A stretch of DNA of 64,000 bases from Paludisphaera rhizosphaerae (GCF_011065895.1 NZ_JAALCR010000023.1:42492-106491), one strand, 5' to 3'. Shown: positions 50,735 to 59,976, numbered from the stretch's first letter. Numbers and translations: made by a program. Notes: generated from the sequence alone by a model not told the origin.

Positions 50735-50840
50735 TGGATCGGTCCTTTCCCGTGGAGAAGGTGAGATGTCGGGAGGCCCGTATCAGGATCTATCAAGCAT
50801 CTTAATAGAGCGTCGCGACGCTGGCGTCCAGAATCCGTCG

Positions 50841-53822
50841 TCATTTTCTCGAACTAAGGAGGGCGACTCCGCGACGAGGTGGGCCGAAGATAGCAACGGC
50901 CGCTCGGCGGACGTCGTCGACCGACACGGCCTCGACGGCCTTCCTCATCCGAGCTGGATCGACGCCGAGCTGTTCGCGCCGCCCCATCGCGAAGGCCGTC
51001 CCGTACAGGTTGCCGCCGAGCGCCTGATCGGGGAGTTCGGACGTCTCCAGGAAGAAACCGAAGAAGGGTGCGATTCCCGCGATCTCATCGGCCGTCGGCT
51101 CGGTCTCGACGGTCCGCGAGAGCCAGGCGTCGAGCCGTCGACGGACCTCTTCCGGCGACTCGCCGGCCCTGGCGGTCGTCGTGACGGCGAGGACGGCGGG
51201 ATCGTCGAGCAGGGGCATGTAGACCTGGGCTCCGCTGGATCGATCCATGCCGGCCTTCGTCAATCGAACGCCGAGCACAAGGTACGCGGGATAGGACGCG
51301 TCCCTCGGTTGCGGGGCGGCCGCGGCCTCGGTCACGACGGGGGCGGGCGTGATGGACTCAACGGCCTTCTCGCGGACCTCCGGCGACTGGACCGGATCGC
51401 CGGGAGGCGGTGGTGCCTCGCCGGCGGTGATCGCGCCGAAGCTCCGTTCGATCGCAGGTCGCGCGGTCTCCGGGTCGACCGCGCCTGCCAGGCAGAGGAT
51501 GGCGTTACGCGGCTTGTAGTAGCGCCTCCAGTGTTCGCGGACGTCCTCGGCGGTTAGCCTCTCGACGTGTGCCGGCAGGCCTCCGCGCCGTCCTCCTCGC
51601 GGCGTGGGCCGGACGATCTCGCGGGCGTTGTTCATGGCGGCCAGCGTTGGGACGCGCTCAAACATGGCGCCGACCTCGTCGAGGAGCCGTGGACGCTCGC
51701 GGTCCAGGTCGGCGTCGGTGATCTCCAACGAGCCCATCCGCGCGGCCGCCTCGCGCAACTCGGCATCGAGTTCGCCCGCGGGGACGACCGAGGCGATAGC
51801 GGTATAGCGATCACCGGTCTGAGCGTTGCAGCCGGCCGGATAGCGACGAAAGAACGCATCCGCCGTGCGGGCCGCGATGTCGCCGGCTTTCGCCGTGACG
51901 TACAGGTGCTCGACCAGATGCGCGAGGCCGGATCGTCCCGCGGGATCGTGATCGCCGCCGACGTCGAAGAGCGTGACGACGGCCACCGTCGAGGTTCCGG
52001 CCACCGGTCGGATCATCACCCTCAACCCGTTGCCGAGTTGGAACCGGCTCGGCTCGGTCGCCTGGACAGGACTGGAGCAGCCGGCCAGGGACGACGTCAG
52101 CGCCGCCATGACGAGGAATCCCATCGCTCCTTTCGCCGTGGATCGACGGCGATACATCACGGCCGTTTGAAGGGCCGACAGGCCGACGGCGATCAGTGCG
52201 GCGATCGGGCCGCTCTTCCCGACGTGCTCCACCGCCTGGGCGAGGCCTCGGACAATCACTCCCGAGATCCCGGTCTGGCCCGCGAGCCACCTGGGGAACT
52301 CAGCGTGCGGAATCGTCCGAGGTGCGATCACGCCGCCGCCGACAGCCAGTTCCCAGGCCATGGCGAATCCGCCGAAGGCGAATTGCCAGGCGATCGCCGC
52401 GCCGCCGGCCGCGAACCATCCGATGGCCACTCCACCGACCGCGATCCCCCCGATCGCCGCGCCGCCTATCGCCAGCAGGCCGACCGCGAGCCCGCCCAGA
52501 CCAACCACCCCGACCGCGACACCCCCCAGGCTGACGATCCCCACCGCCAGTCCGCCGACCGCGATGCCTCCCAGGGCCTTCCCTCCCACCGCCAGCAGGA
52601 CGCCGACCGCTTCATCGCCCACGGCGATCCAGCCCATGGCGCGCCGGGGGGCCGTCGTCGGCACGATCTCGATTCCGTCGGAGTCCAGGACCGGCGGGTC
52701 GCCCACCTGGACGTCGATCAGCGGGAGACCCAGCAGCGTGAACGAACTCCGGTAGACACGCCCCTCGAACTTTCGCGAGAGGCCGCCCAGCCCGCGACGG
52801 ACGGCCGTGCGGTTGGCGTCTCTCGGCAGCACGGCCGACGCGCGGGCCTCGCGCAGCCTGCGGGCCATCCGCCAGCACTCCCAGAAGATATAAGCCTGGA
52901 AGGCGACCATGAGCGTCAGCCAGGTCGGCAGGTAGTAGCGGCCCCCCGCAAGAAGCCAGACGCTCCCGACAATCGCCGCCATGAACAGGAGCGAAGCCAC
53001 GATCAGGCGGCGGCCGAATCCGAGCAGGATCTCCCTTTCGGCGATGCTCTGCGCCGCCTGGGCTGGGAGCCACGTCCCCAGCCAGCCGCCGGCCATCCCG
53101 AGGAATCCTCCCGCAAGCCCGCCAATCAGGCCCGGCGTCGCCATGGCAGGGACGATGGCTCCCGTCGCGGCTGTCGCCGTCTTCGTCCCCATCGTCAGGC
53201 CGAGCCCCGCCATCACGCCCGTGGTGAAGGTCTTGCCGGGCTTGGACCGTCGCAGGCCGTCCTCGACCAGATCCGCCAGCCGATCGCGGAGCATCGCCCG
53301 CCCGCGCGCCAGGCGTTGCTTGACGGCGTCCTCCGAGAGGTCGAGCGCCTCGGCGACGTCCGCCACCGATTGGTCCTGGCGGTAGTAGAGGATGAGGGGC
53401 TCGCGGTAGAGGTCGGGCAGGTCGCGCAGCGATCCCCAGATCACGGCCGACTCCTCGCGCTGAAGGGCCGCGTCGGCGGGGTTCGGGTCGTGGCCTTCCA
53501 GGTCGTCCCCTTCGATCGTCGCGGCGTTCTTGCCGAGGTTCGACCGCCGGGCGGCGTTCGCGGCCAGGTTGCGGGCGATGCCGCAGAGCCAGGGCCGCAG
53601 GCGGGACGGATCTTCGAGCGACTCGCGGCTCCGCCAGGCGGCCCAGAACGTTTCCTGGGCCAGGTCCTCGCTCGCCGCGAGGTCGCCGCAGGCGTTGTAG
53701 GCCACGCCGGCGACGATCCCCTGATGACGGAGGACGACCCGCTCGAAGGCGTTTCGGTCTCCCGCGCAGACGCGTCGCCAGAGTTCCTCGTCGGTGGTCC
53801 GTTCATCGATCGCCGCGTTCAT
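50841..53822 (-). CDS. ECF sigma factor fused to a membrane/glycine-repeat region and an M16 peptidase
   Basis: 993 residues from ATG 53822 (GGGAGG at 8 bases). Residues about 25-95 are sigma-70 region 2 (VLRHQGIVAGVAYNACGD, SEDLAQETFWAAW, PWLCGIARNLAANAARR). Residues 130-190 are region 4 (LPDLYREPLILYYRQDQS, DLSEDAVKQRLARGRAMLRDRL). Hydrophobic segments at about 200-250 and 270-315 may cross the membrane. Residues 395-500 contain a ten-residue repeat of the form xxGGxAVGxx (about eight copies). Another hydrophobic stretch leads to the lipobox-like SSLAGC (about 582). The rest is an M16 peptidase: the inverted zinc motif HLVEH (about 635-639), E in DLDRERPRLLDEVGAM, and VEAVSVDDVRRAAVAIFG at the end. 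The frame is continuous, so a fusion is read directly. A separate M16 gene starting near residue 567 is the main alternative. Confidence 0.85.
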   Translation of the reverse strand: MNAAIDERTTDEELWRRVCAGDRNAFERVVLRHQGIVAGVAYNACGDLAASEDLAQETFWAAWRSRESLEDPSRLRPWLCGIARNLAANAARRSNLGKNAATIEGDDLEGHDPNPADAALQREESAVIWGSLRDLPDLYREPLILYYRQDQSVADVAEALDLSEDAVKQRLARGRAMLRDRLADLVEDGLRRSKPGKTFTTGVMAGLGLTMGTKTATAATGAIVPAMATPGLIGGLAGGFLGMAGGWLGTWLPAQAAQSIAEREILLGFGRRLIVASLLFMAAIVGSVWLLAGGRYYLPTWLTLMVAFQAYIFWECWRMARRLREARASAVLPRDANRTAVRRGLGGLSRKFEGRVYRSSFTLLGLPLIDVQVGDPPVLDSDGIEIVPTTAPRRAMGWIAVGDEAVGVLLAVGGKALGGIAVGGLAVGIVSLGGVAVGVVGLGGLAVGLLAIGGAAIGGIAVGGVAIGWFAAGGAAIAWQFAFGGFAMAWELAVGGGVIAPRTIPHAEFPRWLAGQTGISGVIVRGLAQAVEHVGKSGPIAALIAVGLSALQTAVMYRRRSTAKGAMGFLVMAALTSSLAGCSSPVQATEPSRFQLGNGLRVMIRPVAGTSTVAVVTLFDVGGDHDPAGRSGLAHLVEHLYVTAKAGDIAARTADAFFRRYPAGCNAQTGDRYTAIASVVPAGELDAELREAAARMGSLEITDADLDRERPRLLDEVGAMFERVPTLAAMNNAREIVRPTPRGGRRGGLPAHVERLTAEDVREHWRRYYKPRNAILCLAGAVDPETARPAIERSFGAITAGEAPPPPGDPVQSPEVREKAVESITPAPVVTEAAAAPQPRDASYPAYLVLGVRLTKAGMDRSSGAQVYMPLLDDPAVLAVTTTARAGESPEEVRRRLDAWLSRTVETEPTADEIAGIAPFFGFFLETSELPDQALGGNLYGTAFAMGRREQLGVDPARMRKAVEAVSVDDVRRAAVAIFGPPRRGVALLSSRK

Positions 53823-53904
53823 CGCACCGCCTCCCGAGGGACGTTTACATCCGACTCTCATCCCTGAGTGGCGCTGAGGCGGCCTCCGGTGACGGAATTC
53901 CAGG

Positions 53905-55293
53905 TTACGGCTTCACGGCGTCGAAATAATCGTGGAAGACTTTGGCCAGTTGCTCTCCGTAGAGCTTCCAGTTGGCGGCGGTTGGGTAGTCGTTGAGGCC
54001 GGCGATCCAGTTGCAGCTCAACTCGTGGACGAGGGCGTCGACCCCGAACCGTTGCAGCCAGCCGTCGCCGAGCGTCCCCGCGTTGCGGAACTCGGGGCTG
54101 GTGCTCCCCTCGGTGAACCAACTCTCCTTCCGCAGGAGTTCCTCGAGGGTCTTCATCCGGTCGAGGTGGCGGGCAAGGTCCGGGACGGGCGGCCGGCTGA
54201 TGTGGAGCAGGCCGCGGCCGTCGTTGTGCAGTTCGAGAGCCAGATGTGGGCGTTTCCCGGCCTTGATCGAGGCTTCAAGCCACGACTCCAGGGCATGGTT
54301 CTCCGGCGCAAGGATTGGATCGGCTGGCTGGTCCCAGTTGCGGTTGAGGTCCTTCCCCAGCAGGTTGAACCGAGTCCGTCCCCGGGCGACGCCGTCCTTG
54401 TTGGCCATCGGCAGGGCGTAGACGCAGTAATTCGACAGGTACTTCTGGGCCTCGGCGTCCCCCTTCAGGAGCCGGTCGACGAGCCCCTGGAGGACCCAGT
54501 TGCCCCCCGGCTCCCAGGGATGGGCCCTCGCGCGGAGGAAGACTCGATACGGCGCGTCTTCCTTGCCCACGCGAAGGATCTCCAGCGGGCGGCCCTCGAC
54601 GGTCTGGCCGATCGTCTCAATCGCCACCAGCGGGTTTCCCCGGATCGAGTCGAGCCATTTGTCGAGGTCGGAGAGCCGATAGGGCTCGCAGCGGGCCACG
54701 TGCAACTCGGGCCCCGGCATCGTCACGGTCAGCCGAACGCGGTCGCCGGGGAGGGCTGAGAGCGCAACAGGTTTCCACGTGCGACCGTCCGGTGAGACGA
54801 CGGCCGACTTCAACTCGTTCGCGACCGAGCCCGGCCGGCCGTTCCAGACGTTGTCCAGATTCTTGAACTCGAGCGTGAGCGTGGCTCCCGGCTTCGCCAC
54901 GATCTTGAAGTGGATGTGACCTGCCGCCCGGTTCGGCGACGCCCGCTCATGGTCATAGATGAGATGGACGAGGACCACGCCATCGGCGTCGACCTCGTAC
55001 CAGAGCGGCGACGCGTTCTCGATGCTCGTGTCGATGAACTCCAGGGCGGAGGTCGGCGCCTTCGACGGCTCCTCGCCGATCGCGCCGGGCGTCATCCCCA
55101 GGTGCAGCACGACCAGCAGGGACAGGAAGAGCCCTGCGTTGGATCGGAAGCCGATCAGGTCGCGAATCGTCGCCGGTATCTGACGTTGGGTTCGTTCTCC
55201 ACACGCCGCGATTCGACCCATCGGACGCAAACGCTGTGGAGTTCGGCTCTTGGAAGCGAGATCGTGCGGCCGGGATTGGGTTCGATCGACCAT
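53905..55293 (-). CDS. Exported M14-type zinc carboxypeptidase
   Basis: 462 residues from ATG 55293 (purine-rich GAGAGCG site). The frame continues to 55479 without support, and ATG 55221 is another option. A hydrophobic export segment NAGLFLSLLVVLHLGMTP is near residue 60. After a beta-sandwich domain (about 90-220), the M14 domain shows the zinc motif HPWE (in RARAHPWEPGGNW), the R in NRNW (LLGKDLNRNWDQPAD), the third ligand in LALELHNDGRG, and the catalytic Glu in LVHELSCNW. This is the arrangement of the planctomycete/AGBL-CCP-like M14 family, which removes C-terminal residues from proteins or peptides. Likely periplasmic. It lies between the sigma-fusion gene and a divergent cyclophilin gene. 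Confidence 0.88.
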   Translation of the reverse strand: MVDRTQSRPHDLASKSRTPQRLRPMGRIAACGERTQRQIPATIRDLIGFRSNAGLFLSLLVVLHLGMTPGAIGEEPSKAPTSALEFIDTSIENASPLWYEVDADGVVLVHLIYDHERASPNRAAGHIHFKIVAKPGATLTLEFKNLDNVWNGRPGSVANELKSAVVSPDGRTWKPVALSALPGDRVRLTVTMPGPELHVARCEPYRLSDLDKWLDSIRGNPLVAIETIGQTVEGRPLEILRVGKEDAPYRVFLRARAHPWEPGGNWVLQGLVDRLLKGDAEAQKYLSNYCVYALPMANKDGVARGRTRFNLLGKDLNRNWDQPADPILAPENHALESWLEASIKAGKRPHLALELHNDGRGLLHISRPPVPDLARHLDRMKTLEELLRKESWFTEGSTSPEFRNAGTLGDGWLQRFGVDALVHELSCNWIAGLNDYPTAANWKLYGEQLAKVFHDYFDAVKP

Positions 55294-55640
55294 TTTTCGC
55301 TCTCGGGCTTCTGGGCTTCGGTCCCCGTCGCTGCGTGCGGATGACGTTGGGCCCTCCATCAAATACCATGGCCCAGGATCGGGTGCTTTGTAAGGGTGGT
55401 CCGAATTGGGGGGAGAATTCGCGCGCGGTTCGGCGCGGGATCGTCGATGGAAACTGAGCTGTCCTCGAAACGCGATCAACGGTATTCATCGGGGACCACA
55501 TCGTGTTTCGGGCATGGTCGCCGGCGTCGTTCGGCGGGTCCATCCCCATGTCGTCTTTTGAAATGAAGCCTCCTGGCTGAAGCTCCCTCGTCGCTGCATC
55601 TCCGTACGCCAGGCCCTACGAGCAATCTGGAGTACGGTCG
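55294..55640. other. Intergenic region between divergent carboxypeptidase and cyclophilin genes
   Basis: 347 bases with no gene that looks real; the plus-strand frames are short. It is rich in palindromic GC words (GAATTCGCGCGCGGTTCGGCGCG around 55415-55437). GGAG lies eight bases before the cyclophilin ATG. Promoters for both genes must be here but none stands out. Confidence 0.4.
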
Positions 55641-57005
55641 ATGAAGAAGCAGTCGCGACCCCGTCGCCCACGGACGTTGGGCCAGGTCGAGAGCCTGGAG
55701 ACCCGAGCCCTGTTGACGATCGCGGCGACGACCCCGTTGCCGGACGTCAGTGCGACCGCCGGTGCGGCCGCGGCGACCGTCGACCTGACGACCCACTTCG
55801 ACGACTCGTCGGGAGCCTCCAACTTCGCGCTCTTCAACACGTCGCTGGGGACGATCCCCGTCCTGCTGACGCCCTCGACGACGCCGCAGACCGTCGCGAA
55901 CTTCGAGAGCTACGTCAACAAGGGGGCGTACGCCAACTCGATCGTCCACCGGTCGGTCCCCGGCTTCGTCTGGCAGGCGGGCGGGTATCAGCTCTCGTCG
56001 ACCAACAGCATCACGACCACGGCGACGGATTCGCCCGTGCAGAACGAGTTCAGCGCGTCGAACGTGCGCGGGACGATCGCGATGGCCAAGATGGGGGGGG
56101 ATCCCAACAGCGCAACCAGCCAGTTCTTCTTCAACGAGTCGGACTCGAACGCCTCGAACCTCGACAACCAGAACGGCGGCTTCACCGTGTTCGGGCACGT
56201 CGTCGGCGATTCGGGACTGGCGGTGATGGACGCGGTCTCGAACGTGCCGGTGCCGTCGAGCAGCACGCTCTCCTCGCCGCTCGACTCGGCCCCGTTGCTG
56301 AACTACACGGCCGGATCGACGGTCCAGGGGTCGAACCTGGTCCTCATCAAGAACGTGACGATGGCCAATGAGGCGTTTTCGGCCGCCAGCGATACGCCCA
56401 CGGTGGCCACGGCGTCCCTCGACGGGAACAACCTGGTCGTGACGCCGGTCTCGGCCGGGACCGCGAAGATCACCGTCGTCGGTTATGGATCGGACGGTAG
56501 CACCGCGACCGAGTCGTTCGTCGTGAACGTCGCGGCCGTTTCGCAGACGACGGACGTCGCCGCGACCTCCACGGTCGCCGACACTTCGGCCACGACGACG
56601 TCGACCACCACCTCCTCCTCCACGACGGCCGCTACTCCCACATCCGACGTGACGGCGACGGCGCGGGGGATGATTCCCAGTTCGGCGATCGCCGGCTGGT
56701 GGCTGAAGCTGCAGACGCAGGTGACGCTCACCGCGGCCTCGGGGCCCGTCTCCCAGAAGGAACGGGTCCAGTTGGTCCTTTCGCCGACGTCGGGCGTGGG
56801 CGAGGACGTCACGATCGCCTCCACCACGGCGAACGTCCGGCTCAAGGCCGCCGGCAAGCAGACTCGCGTCAATCTCGGCGCGAGGCGATTGGTCAAGACG
56901 GTGCCGGCCGGTACCTATCAGGTTCTCATCACTGTGACCGACCCCGACGGCGCGAAGTCCGTCATCAATACAGGCCAGACGATGGAAGTCCAGTCGATCA
57001 CCTGA
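55641..57005 (+). CDS. Exported cyclophilin-type peptidyl-prolyl isomerase with LEPR-XLL-like start
   Basis: 454 residues. The N-terminus is Lys/Arg-rich followed by VESLETRALLT, a LEPR-XLL-like motif also seen in the giant protein at 603. Residues about 55-225 form a cyclophilin domain with NFESYVNKGAYANSIVHRSVPGFVWQAGGY (split), EFSASNVRGTIAMAKMGGD, SATSQFFFN and GFTVFGHVVGD; the QFF motif and the R in IVHRS are at expected catalytic places. An Ig-like domain (VATASLDGNNLVVTPVSAGTAKITVVGYG) and a Thr/Ser-rich linker follow, then a further beta-rich domain to the end (LVLSPTSGVGEDVTI...). It should act on proteins outside the cytoplasm or be displayed on the cell surface. Confidence 0.85.
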   Translation: MKKQSRPRRPRTLGQVESLETRALLTIAATTPLPDVSATAGAAAATVDLTTHFDDSSGASNFALFNTSLGTIPVLLTPSTTPQTVANFESYVNKGAYANSIVHRSVPGFVWQAGGYQLSSTNSITTTATDSPVQNEFSASNVRGTIAMAKMGGDPNSATSQFFFNESDSNASNLDNQNGGFTVFGHVVGDSGLAVMDAVSNVPVPSSSTLSSPLDSAPLLNYTAGSTVQGSNLVLIKNVTMANEAFSAASDTPTVATASLDGNNLVVTPVSAGTAKITVVGYGSDGSTATESFVVNVAAVSQTTDVAATSTVADTSATTTSTTTSSSTTAATPTSDVTATARGMIPSSAIAGWWLKLQTQVTLTAASGPVSQKERVQLVLSPTSGVGEDVTIASTTANVRLKAAGKQTRVNLGARRLVKTVPAGTYQVLITVTDPDGAKSVINTGQTMEVQSIT

Positions 57006-57031
57006 TCGGGAGCGGGTCTCCTCGACGACGG

Positions 57032-57184
57032 CCTTCCCCCCTGGAGGGGGAAGGTGGCCCGTAGGGCCGGATGAGGGGGACGACCGGCGTCGGACGTGGT
57101 GCCGACGGGTCATTCTCGATCCCGCGCCGGTCGTCCCCCTCAACTTACTGCTGCGCGGTCTGTCTTCCCCCTCCAGGGGGGAAG
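57032..57184. repeat. Nested palindromic repeat element
   Basis: The 5' end is a hairpin CCTTCCCCC-CTGGA-GGGGGAAGG (57032-57054) and the 3' end a similar one (CTTCCCCCT/AGGGGGGAAG, 57164-57184), each also complementary to the other. Inside, GAGGGGGACGACCGGCG (57073-57089) pairs with CGCCGGTCGTCCCCCTC (57125-57141). The whole is a ~150-bp inverted repeat with a short centre, lying between two convergent genes; it may act as a terminator but resembles dispersed planctomycete palindromes. Confidence 0.7.
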
Positions 57185-57239
57185 ACGGGTACATCGCCGC
57201 GCCTCGATGTTCAGACGGTTTCTCAGACGCGAGACACCC

Positions 57240-58151
57240 TCAGGCCAGGGCCTCTTTGCAGTACTGGACGCACTTGGCGACTTCGGCCACGGCCGTCGAG
57301 CCGGCGGGGACCTTGTATTCCAGCTCGATGTCGGCGGGGAAGGTCCACTTCTCCTTCTTCATGAGCTGGAGCACTTCCTTGATCGGCGTCTGGCCCTGGC
57401 CCCACGGCAGGTTCTTCTGGTCCGCCGTGCGGTCCTTCAGGTGCAGGCTGACGATCCGGTCGTGATACTTCTCCAGGACGGGGATCGGCGACTTCCCCTT
57501 GGTCCCGGCGAAGTAGTGGCCGATGTCCACGTTCAGCCCGACGTAGGGGCTGAGGCCGAGGAACGCGTCGTCGTCGAGCTTCGGGTAGTTCTCGGTGTGG
57601 TTGTGGAAGCCGAGATAGATCTTGTGCTTGTCGGCGAACGGCGCGAGCTTCTTGGCGATCGCGTCGTTCCGCTCCAGCGTGATTCCCACCGCGCCCAGGG
57701 CCTTGGCGATCTCGAAGTTCATGTCGATCGCCTCGTCCGTCGTCCCGAACGGGATTTTGTGGACGTGGATGTTGACGCCCGCGTCGTTGTACATCTTGCG
57801 CAGGGCGGCGCACTTGGCGAGGATGGTCTCGCGCTCGGAGTCCGTCAGCTTGGGCCACTTGAGGCCGACGCCCGACAGCCCGGTGTAGGCCTGGATCGGG
57901 GTCTCCTTCAATTCGACCTCGCTGAGGCCGTCGACGATGAGGGCCTTGAGGGTATCCTCGGCCGAGGTGATCTCGCCTCGGTAGCTGTACGTGTTCACGC
58001 CGATCCGCACGCCGCCGAAGACCGAGTTCGGCCGAACCGCCGGAGCCCCGAAGCTGACCTTCGGTAGAGCGGCGAGCGCGGCGGCCGTCGCGGCTCCGCC
58101 GAGGAACGAACGGCGGCTGACCGCCCCGTCAAACAGGTTTCGCGAGGACAT
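57240..58151 (-). CDS. Tat-exported sugar phosphate isomerase/epimerase-like protein
   Basis: 303 residues from ATG 58151 (GGGAG at 6 bases), which gives a twin-arginine signal SRRSFLGGAATAAALAALP (12-30). The rest is an AP-endonuclease-2-type TIM barrel: IGVNTYSYR (51-59), SEVELKETP, KIYLGFHNHTENYPKL, VGLNVDIGHY, IVSLHLKDR and ADIELEYK. The Glu/His/Asp metal ligands of the family are visible in ELKE, FHNH, VDIGH and IELEY. Family members isomerise or epimerise sugars, and many exported planctomycete paralogs have unproven substrates. It stands alone, convergent with the cyclophilin gene. Confidence 0.88.
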   Translation of the reverse strand: MSSRNLFDGAVSRRSFLGGAATAAALAALPKVSFGAPAVRPNSVFGGVRIGVNTYSYRGEITSAEDTLKALIVDGLSEVELKETPIQAYTGLSGVGLKWPKLTDSERETILAKCAALRKMYNDAGVNIHVHKIPFGTTDEAIDMNFEIAKALGAVGITLERNDAIAKKLAPFADKHKIYLGFHNHTENYPKLDDDAFLGLSPYVGLNVDIGHYFAGTKGKSPIPVLEKYHDRIVSLHLKDRTADQKNLPWGQGQTPIKEVLQLMKKEKWTFPADIELEYKVPAGSTAVAEVAKCVQYCKEALA

Positions 58152-58521
58152 GACTGCTCCCTTCGGGGACGTCTTCGGAGTGGATCGGGCGACTTTCCGC
58201 CGACCTGAGGTCGACCCGGATTGTACAGCCGCCGACGAGCCGCGAGAAGCAGGCCGAGCGGTACGACGCTCCAACTTCATCCCGAGAACGACAGGCGTGG
58301 ATCGTATCCAGGGCTCGGTTGCGGATTCATAGGAGAATCGAGAGCGGGCGACTTCTGCCGAACATCCGGAGGCTGGTTCGCACGCGGGGCTCGCAATCCG
58401 ACTTGCCGGTTCGACGGCGTTGGGCTAGAACCTTCGCGCCTGGGGGCTCGTGCGCCGACCGGGTTCGCGTCGATCGGAGACCGCGGGCGGATTTTGCATC
58501 GTCTCCAGGGAAGGTGACTCG
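58152..58521. other. Intergenic region between divergent isomerase-like and MBOAT genes
   Basis: 370 bases with no credible gene. On the minus strand TACAAT (58225-58220) is a candidate -10 about 70 bases ahead of the isomerase-like gene, without a clear -35. The palindrome CGACCTGAGGTCG (58201-58213) lies just downstream of it and could be an operator. Confidence 0.35.
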
Positions 58522-59973
58522 ATGCTGTTCACAGAGCCGACGTTCCTCTTTCTCTTCCTACCGATTGTGGTTCTAGTCCACGCCGCGCTGCGGCCGGGGC
58601 TGAGGAACGCCTGGCTGCTCGGCGTCAGCCTGCTGTTCTATTGCTGGGGCGAGGGCCGATTCGTCGTCCTCATGCTGGGGTCGATCACGGTCAATTACCT
58701 CTTTGGGCTGCTGCTGGGCTATCTGCAACGTCCGCTGGCAAGGAAGCTCACGCTGGCGACGGGGGTCGCAGCCAACCTGGCGCTCCTTCTCTACTTCAAA
58801 TACGCGACGTTCCTGGTGGCGAACCTCGACTCGGCCCTGGCCTGGGCAGGCCTGCCGACGATCGACGTTGGGACGATCCCCCTGCCTCTGGGGATCTCAT
58901 TCCTGACCTTCCACACGGTCTCCTACCTGACCGACGTCTACCGCGGGACGATCCGTCGCGAGGGGAACCCGCTCGACCTGGCCCTCTACATCATGCTCTT
59001 CCCTCACCTGATCGCCGGGCCGATCGTCCGTTACGCGGACGTCTCCGGCGCACTCAAGTCGCGGGGGCTGACGACCAGCGAGTTCGCCTACGGCATTCGA
59101 CGGTTCCTCGGCGGCATGGCGAAGAAACTGCTGATCGCCAACCAACTCGCGGCCACGGCCGATCTTGTCCTGACCCTGCCCGCCAGCGAGTTGAACGCGG
59201 GCCTGGCCTGGCTGGCGACCGTCTGCTACACGTTCCAGATCTACTTCGATTTCTCCGGCTACTCGGACATGGCCATCGGCCTGGCGCACATGTTCGGGAT
59301 CCGCTTCCACGAGAACTTCAACCACCCCTACTGGGCGCGTTCGGTCACCGACTTCTGGCGGCGGTGGCACATCTCGCTCTCCTCGTGGTTCCGCGACTAC
59401 GTCTACATCCCACTGGGGGGGAATCGCCATGGGGCTTTCCGGACGTACGCCAACCTGATGGTGGTCTTTCTGCTCTGCGGCTTCTGGCACGGGGCGAGTT
59501 GGTCGTTCATCGTCTGGGGGCTGTACCAGGGGGCGTTCCTCGTGGTGGAGCGGCTCGGCCTGGCGAAGGTCGTGGAGCGGCTCTGGCGACCGTTGCAGCA
59601 CGTTTATCTCGCTCTGGTCGTCATGGCCGGCTGGGTGATCTTCCGGATGGAGACCCTCTCCGAGGCCGGCGGGTTGCTGCGAGCGATGTGCGGCCTGGGG
59701 ACGGGAGAGGGGCTTCGCTACAACGTCGGGCTGTACATGGACGCCGAGATCGTGCTGTTGCTGGTCCTGGCCGCCCTCTTCTCGACTCCGCTCCCCGGCC
59801 GGCTGCTTCAGGGGCTGTACGCCTTCGAGGAGCGGCTGGAGGAGCGCTGGGGGACGTTCGCCCCGGCTCCGATCCGCCTGGCGCGGGTCGCGGGTTGTTG
59901 TCTGCTCCTGACGCTCTGCCTGAGCTTCGTCGCCCAGAAAAGCTACAACCCCTTCATCTATTTCCGGTTCTGA
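58522..59973 (+). CDS. MBOAT family O-acyltransferase (AlgI-like)
   Basis: 483 residues from ATG 58522 (GGAAGG site); the frame upstream is Arg/Ser-rich. Polytopic, with about ten hydrophobic segments. MBOAT signature regions: RPGLRNAWLLGVSLLFYCWGE (near the N-terminus), LPLGISFLTFHTVSYLTDVYRG, MLFPHLIAGPIVRY, FDFSGYSDMAIGLAHMFGI, SVTDFWRRWHISLSSWFRDYVYIPLGGN with the first His, and LLCGFWHGASWSFIVWGLYQG with the invariant catalytic His. It moves acetyl groups across the membrane for O-acetylation of a polysaccharide. The next gene, three bases downstream, is an AlgJ-like partner. Confidence 0.93.
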   Translation: MLFTEPTFLFLFLPIVVLVHAALRPGLRNAWLLGVSLLFYCWGEGRFVVLMLGSITVNYLFGLLLGYLQRPLARKLTLATGVAANLALLLYFKYATFLVANLDSALAWAGLPTIDVGTIPLPLGISFLTFHTVSYLTDVYRGTIRREGNPLDLALYIMLFPHLIAGPIVRYADVSGALKSRGLTTSEFAYGIRRFLGGMAKKLLIANQLAATADLVLTLPASELNAGLAWLATVCYTFQIYFDFSGYSDMAIGLAHMFGIRFHENFNHPYWARSVTDFWRRWHISLSSWFRDYVYIPLGGNRHGAFRTYANLMVVFLLCGFWHGASWSFIVWGLYQGAFLVVERLGLAKVVERLWRPLQHVYLALVVMAGWVIFRMETLSEAGGLLRAMCGLGTGEGLRYNVGLYMDAEIVLLLVLAALFSTPLPGRLLQGLYAFEERLEERWGTFAPAPIRLARVAGCCLLLTLCLSFVAQKSYNPFIYFRF

Positions 59974-59976
59974 TCC

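Noticed and set aside
51567..53867. 766-residue plus-strand frame across the sigma-M16 gene
   Set aside because: Arg/Asp/Gln-rich shadow with no recognisable domain.
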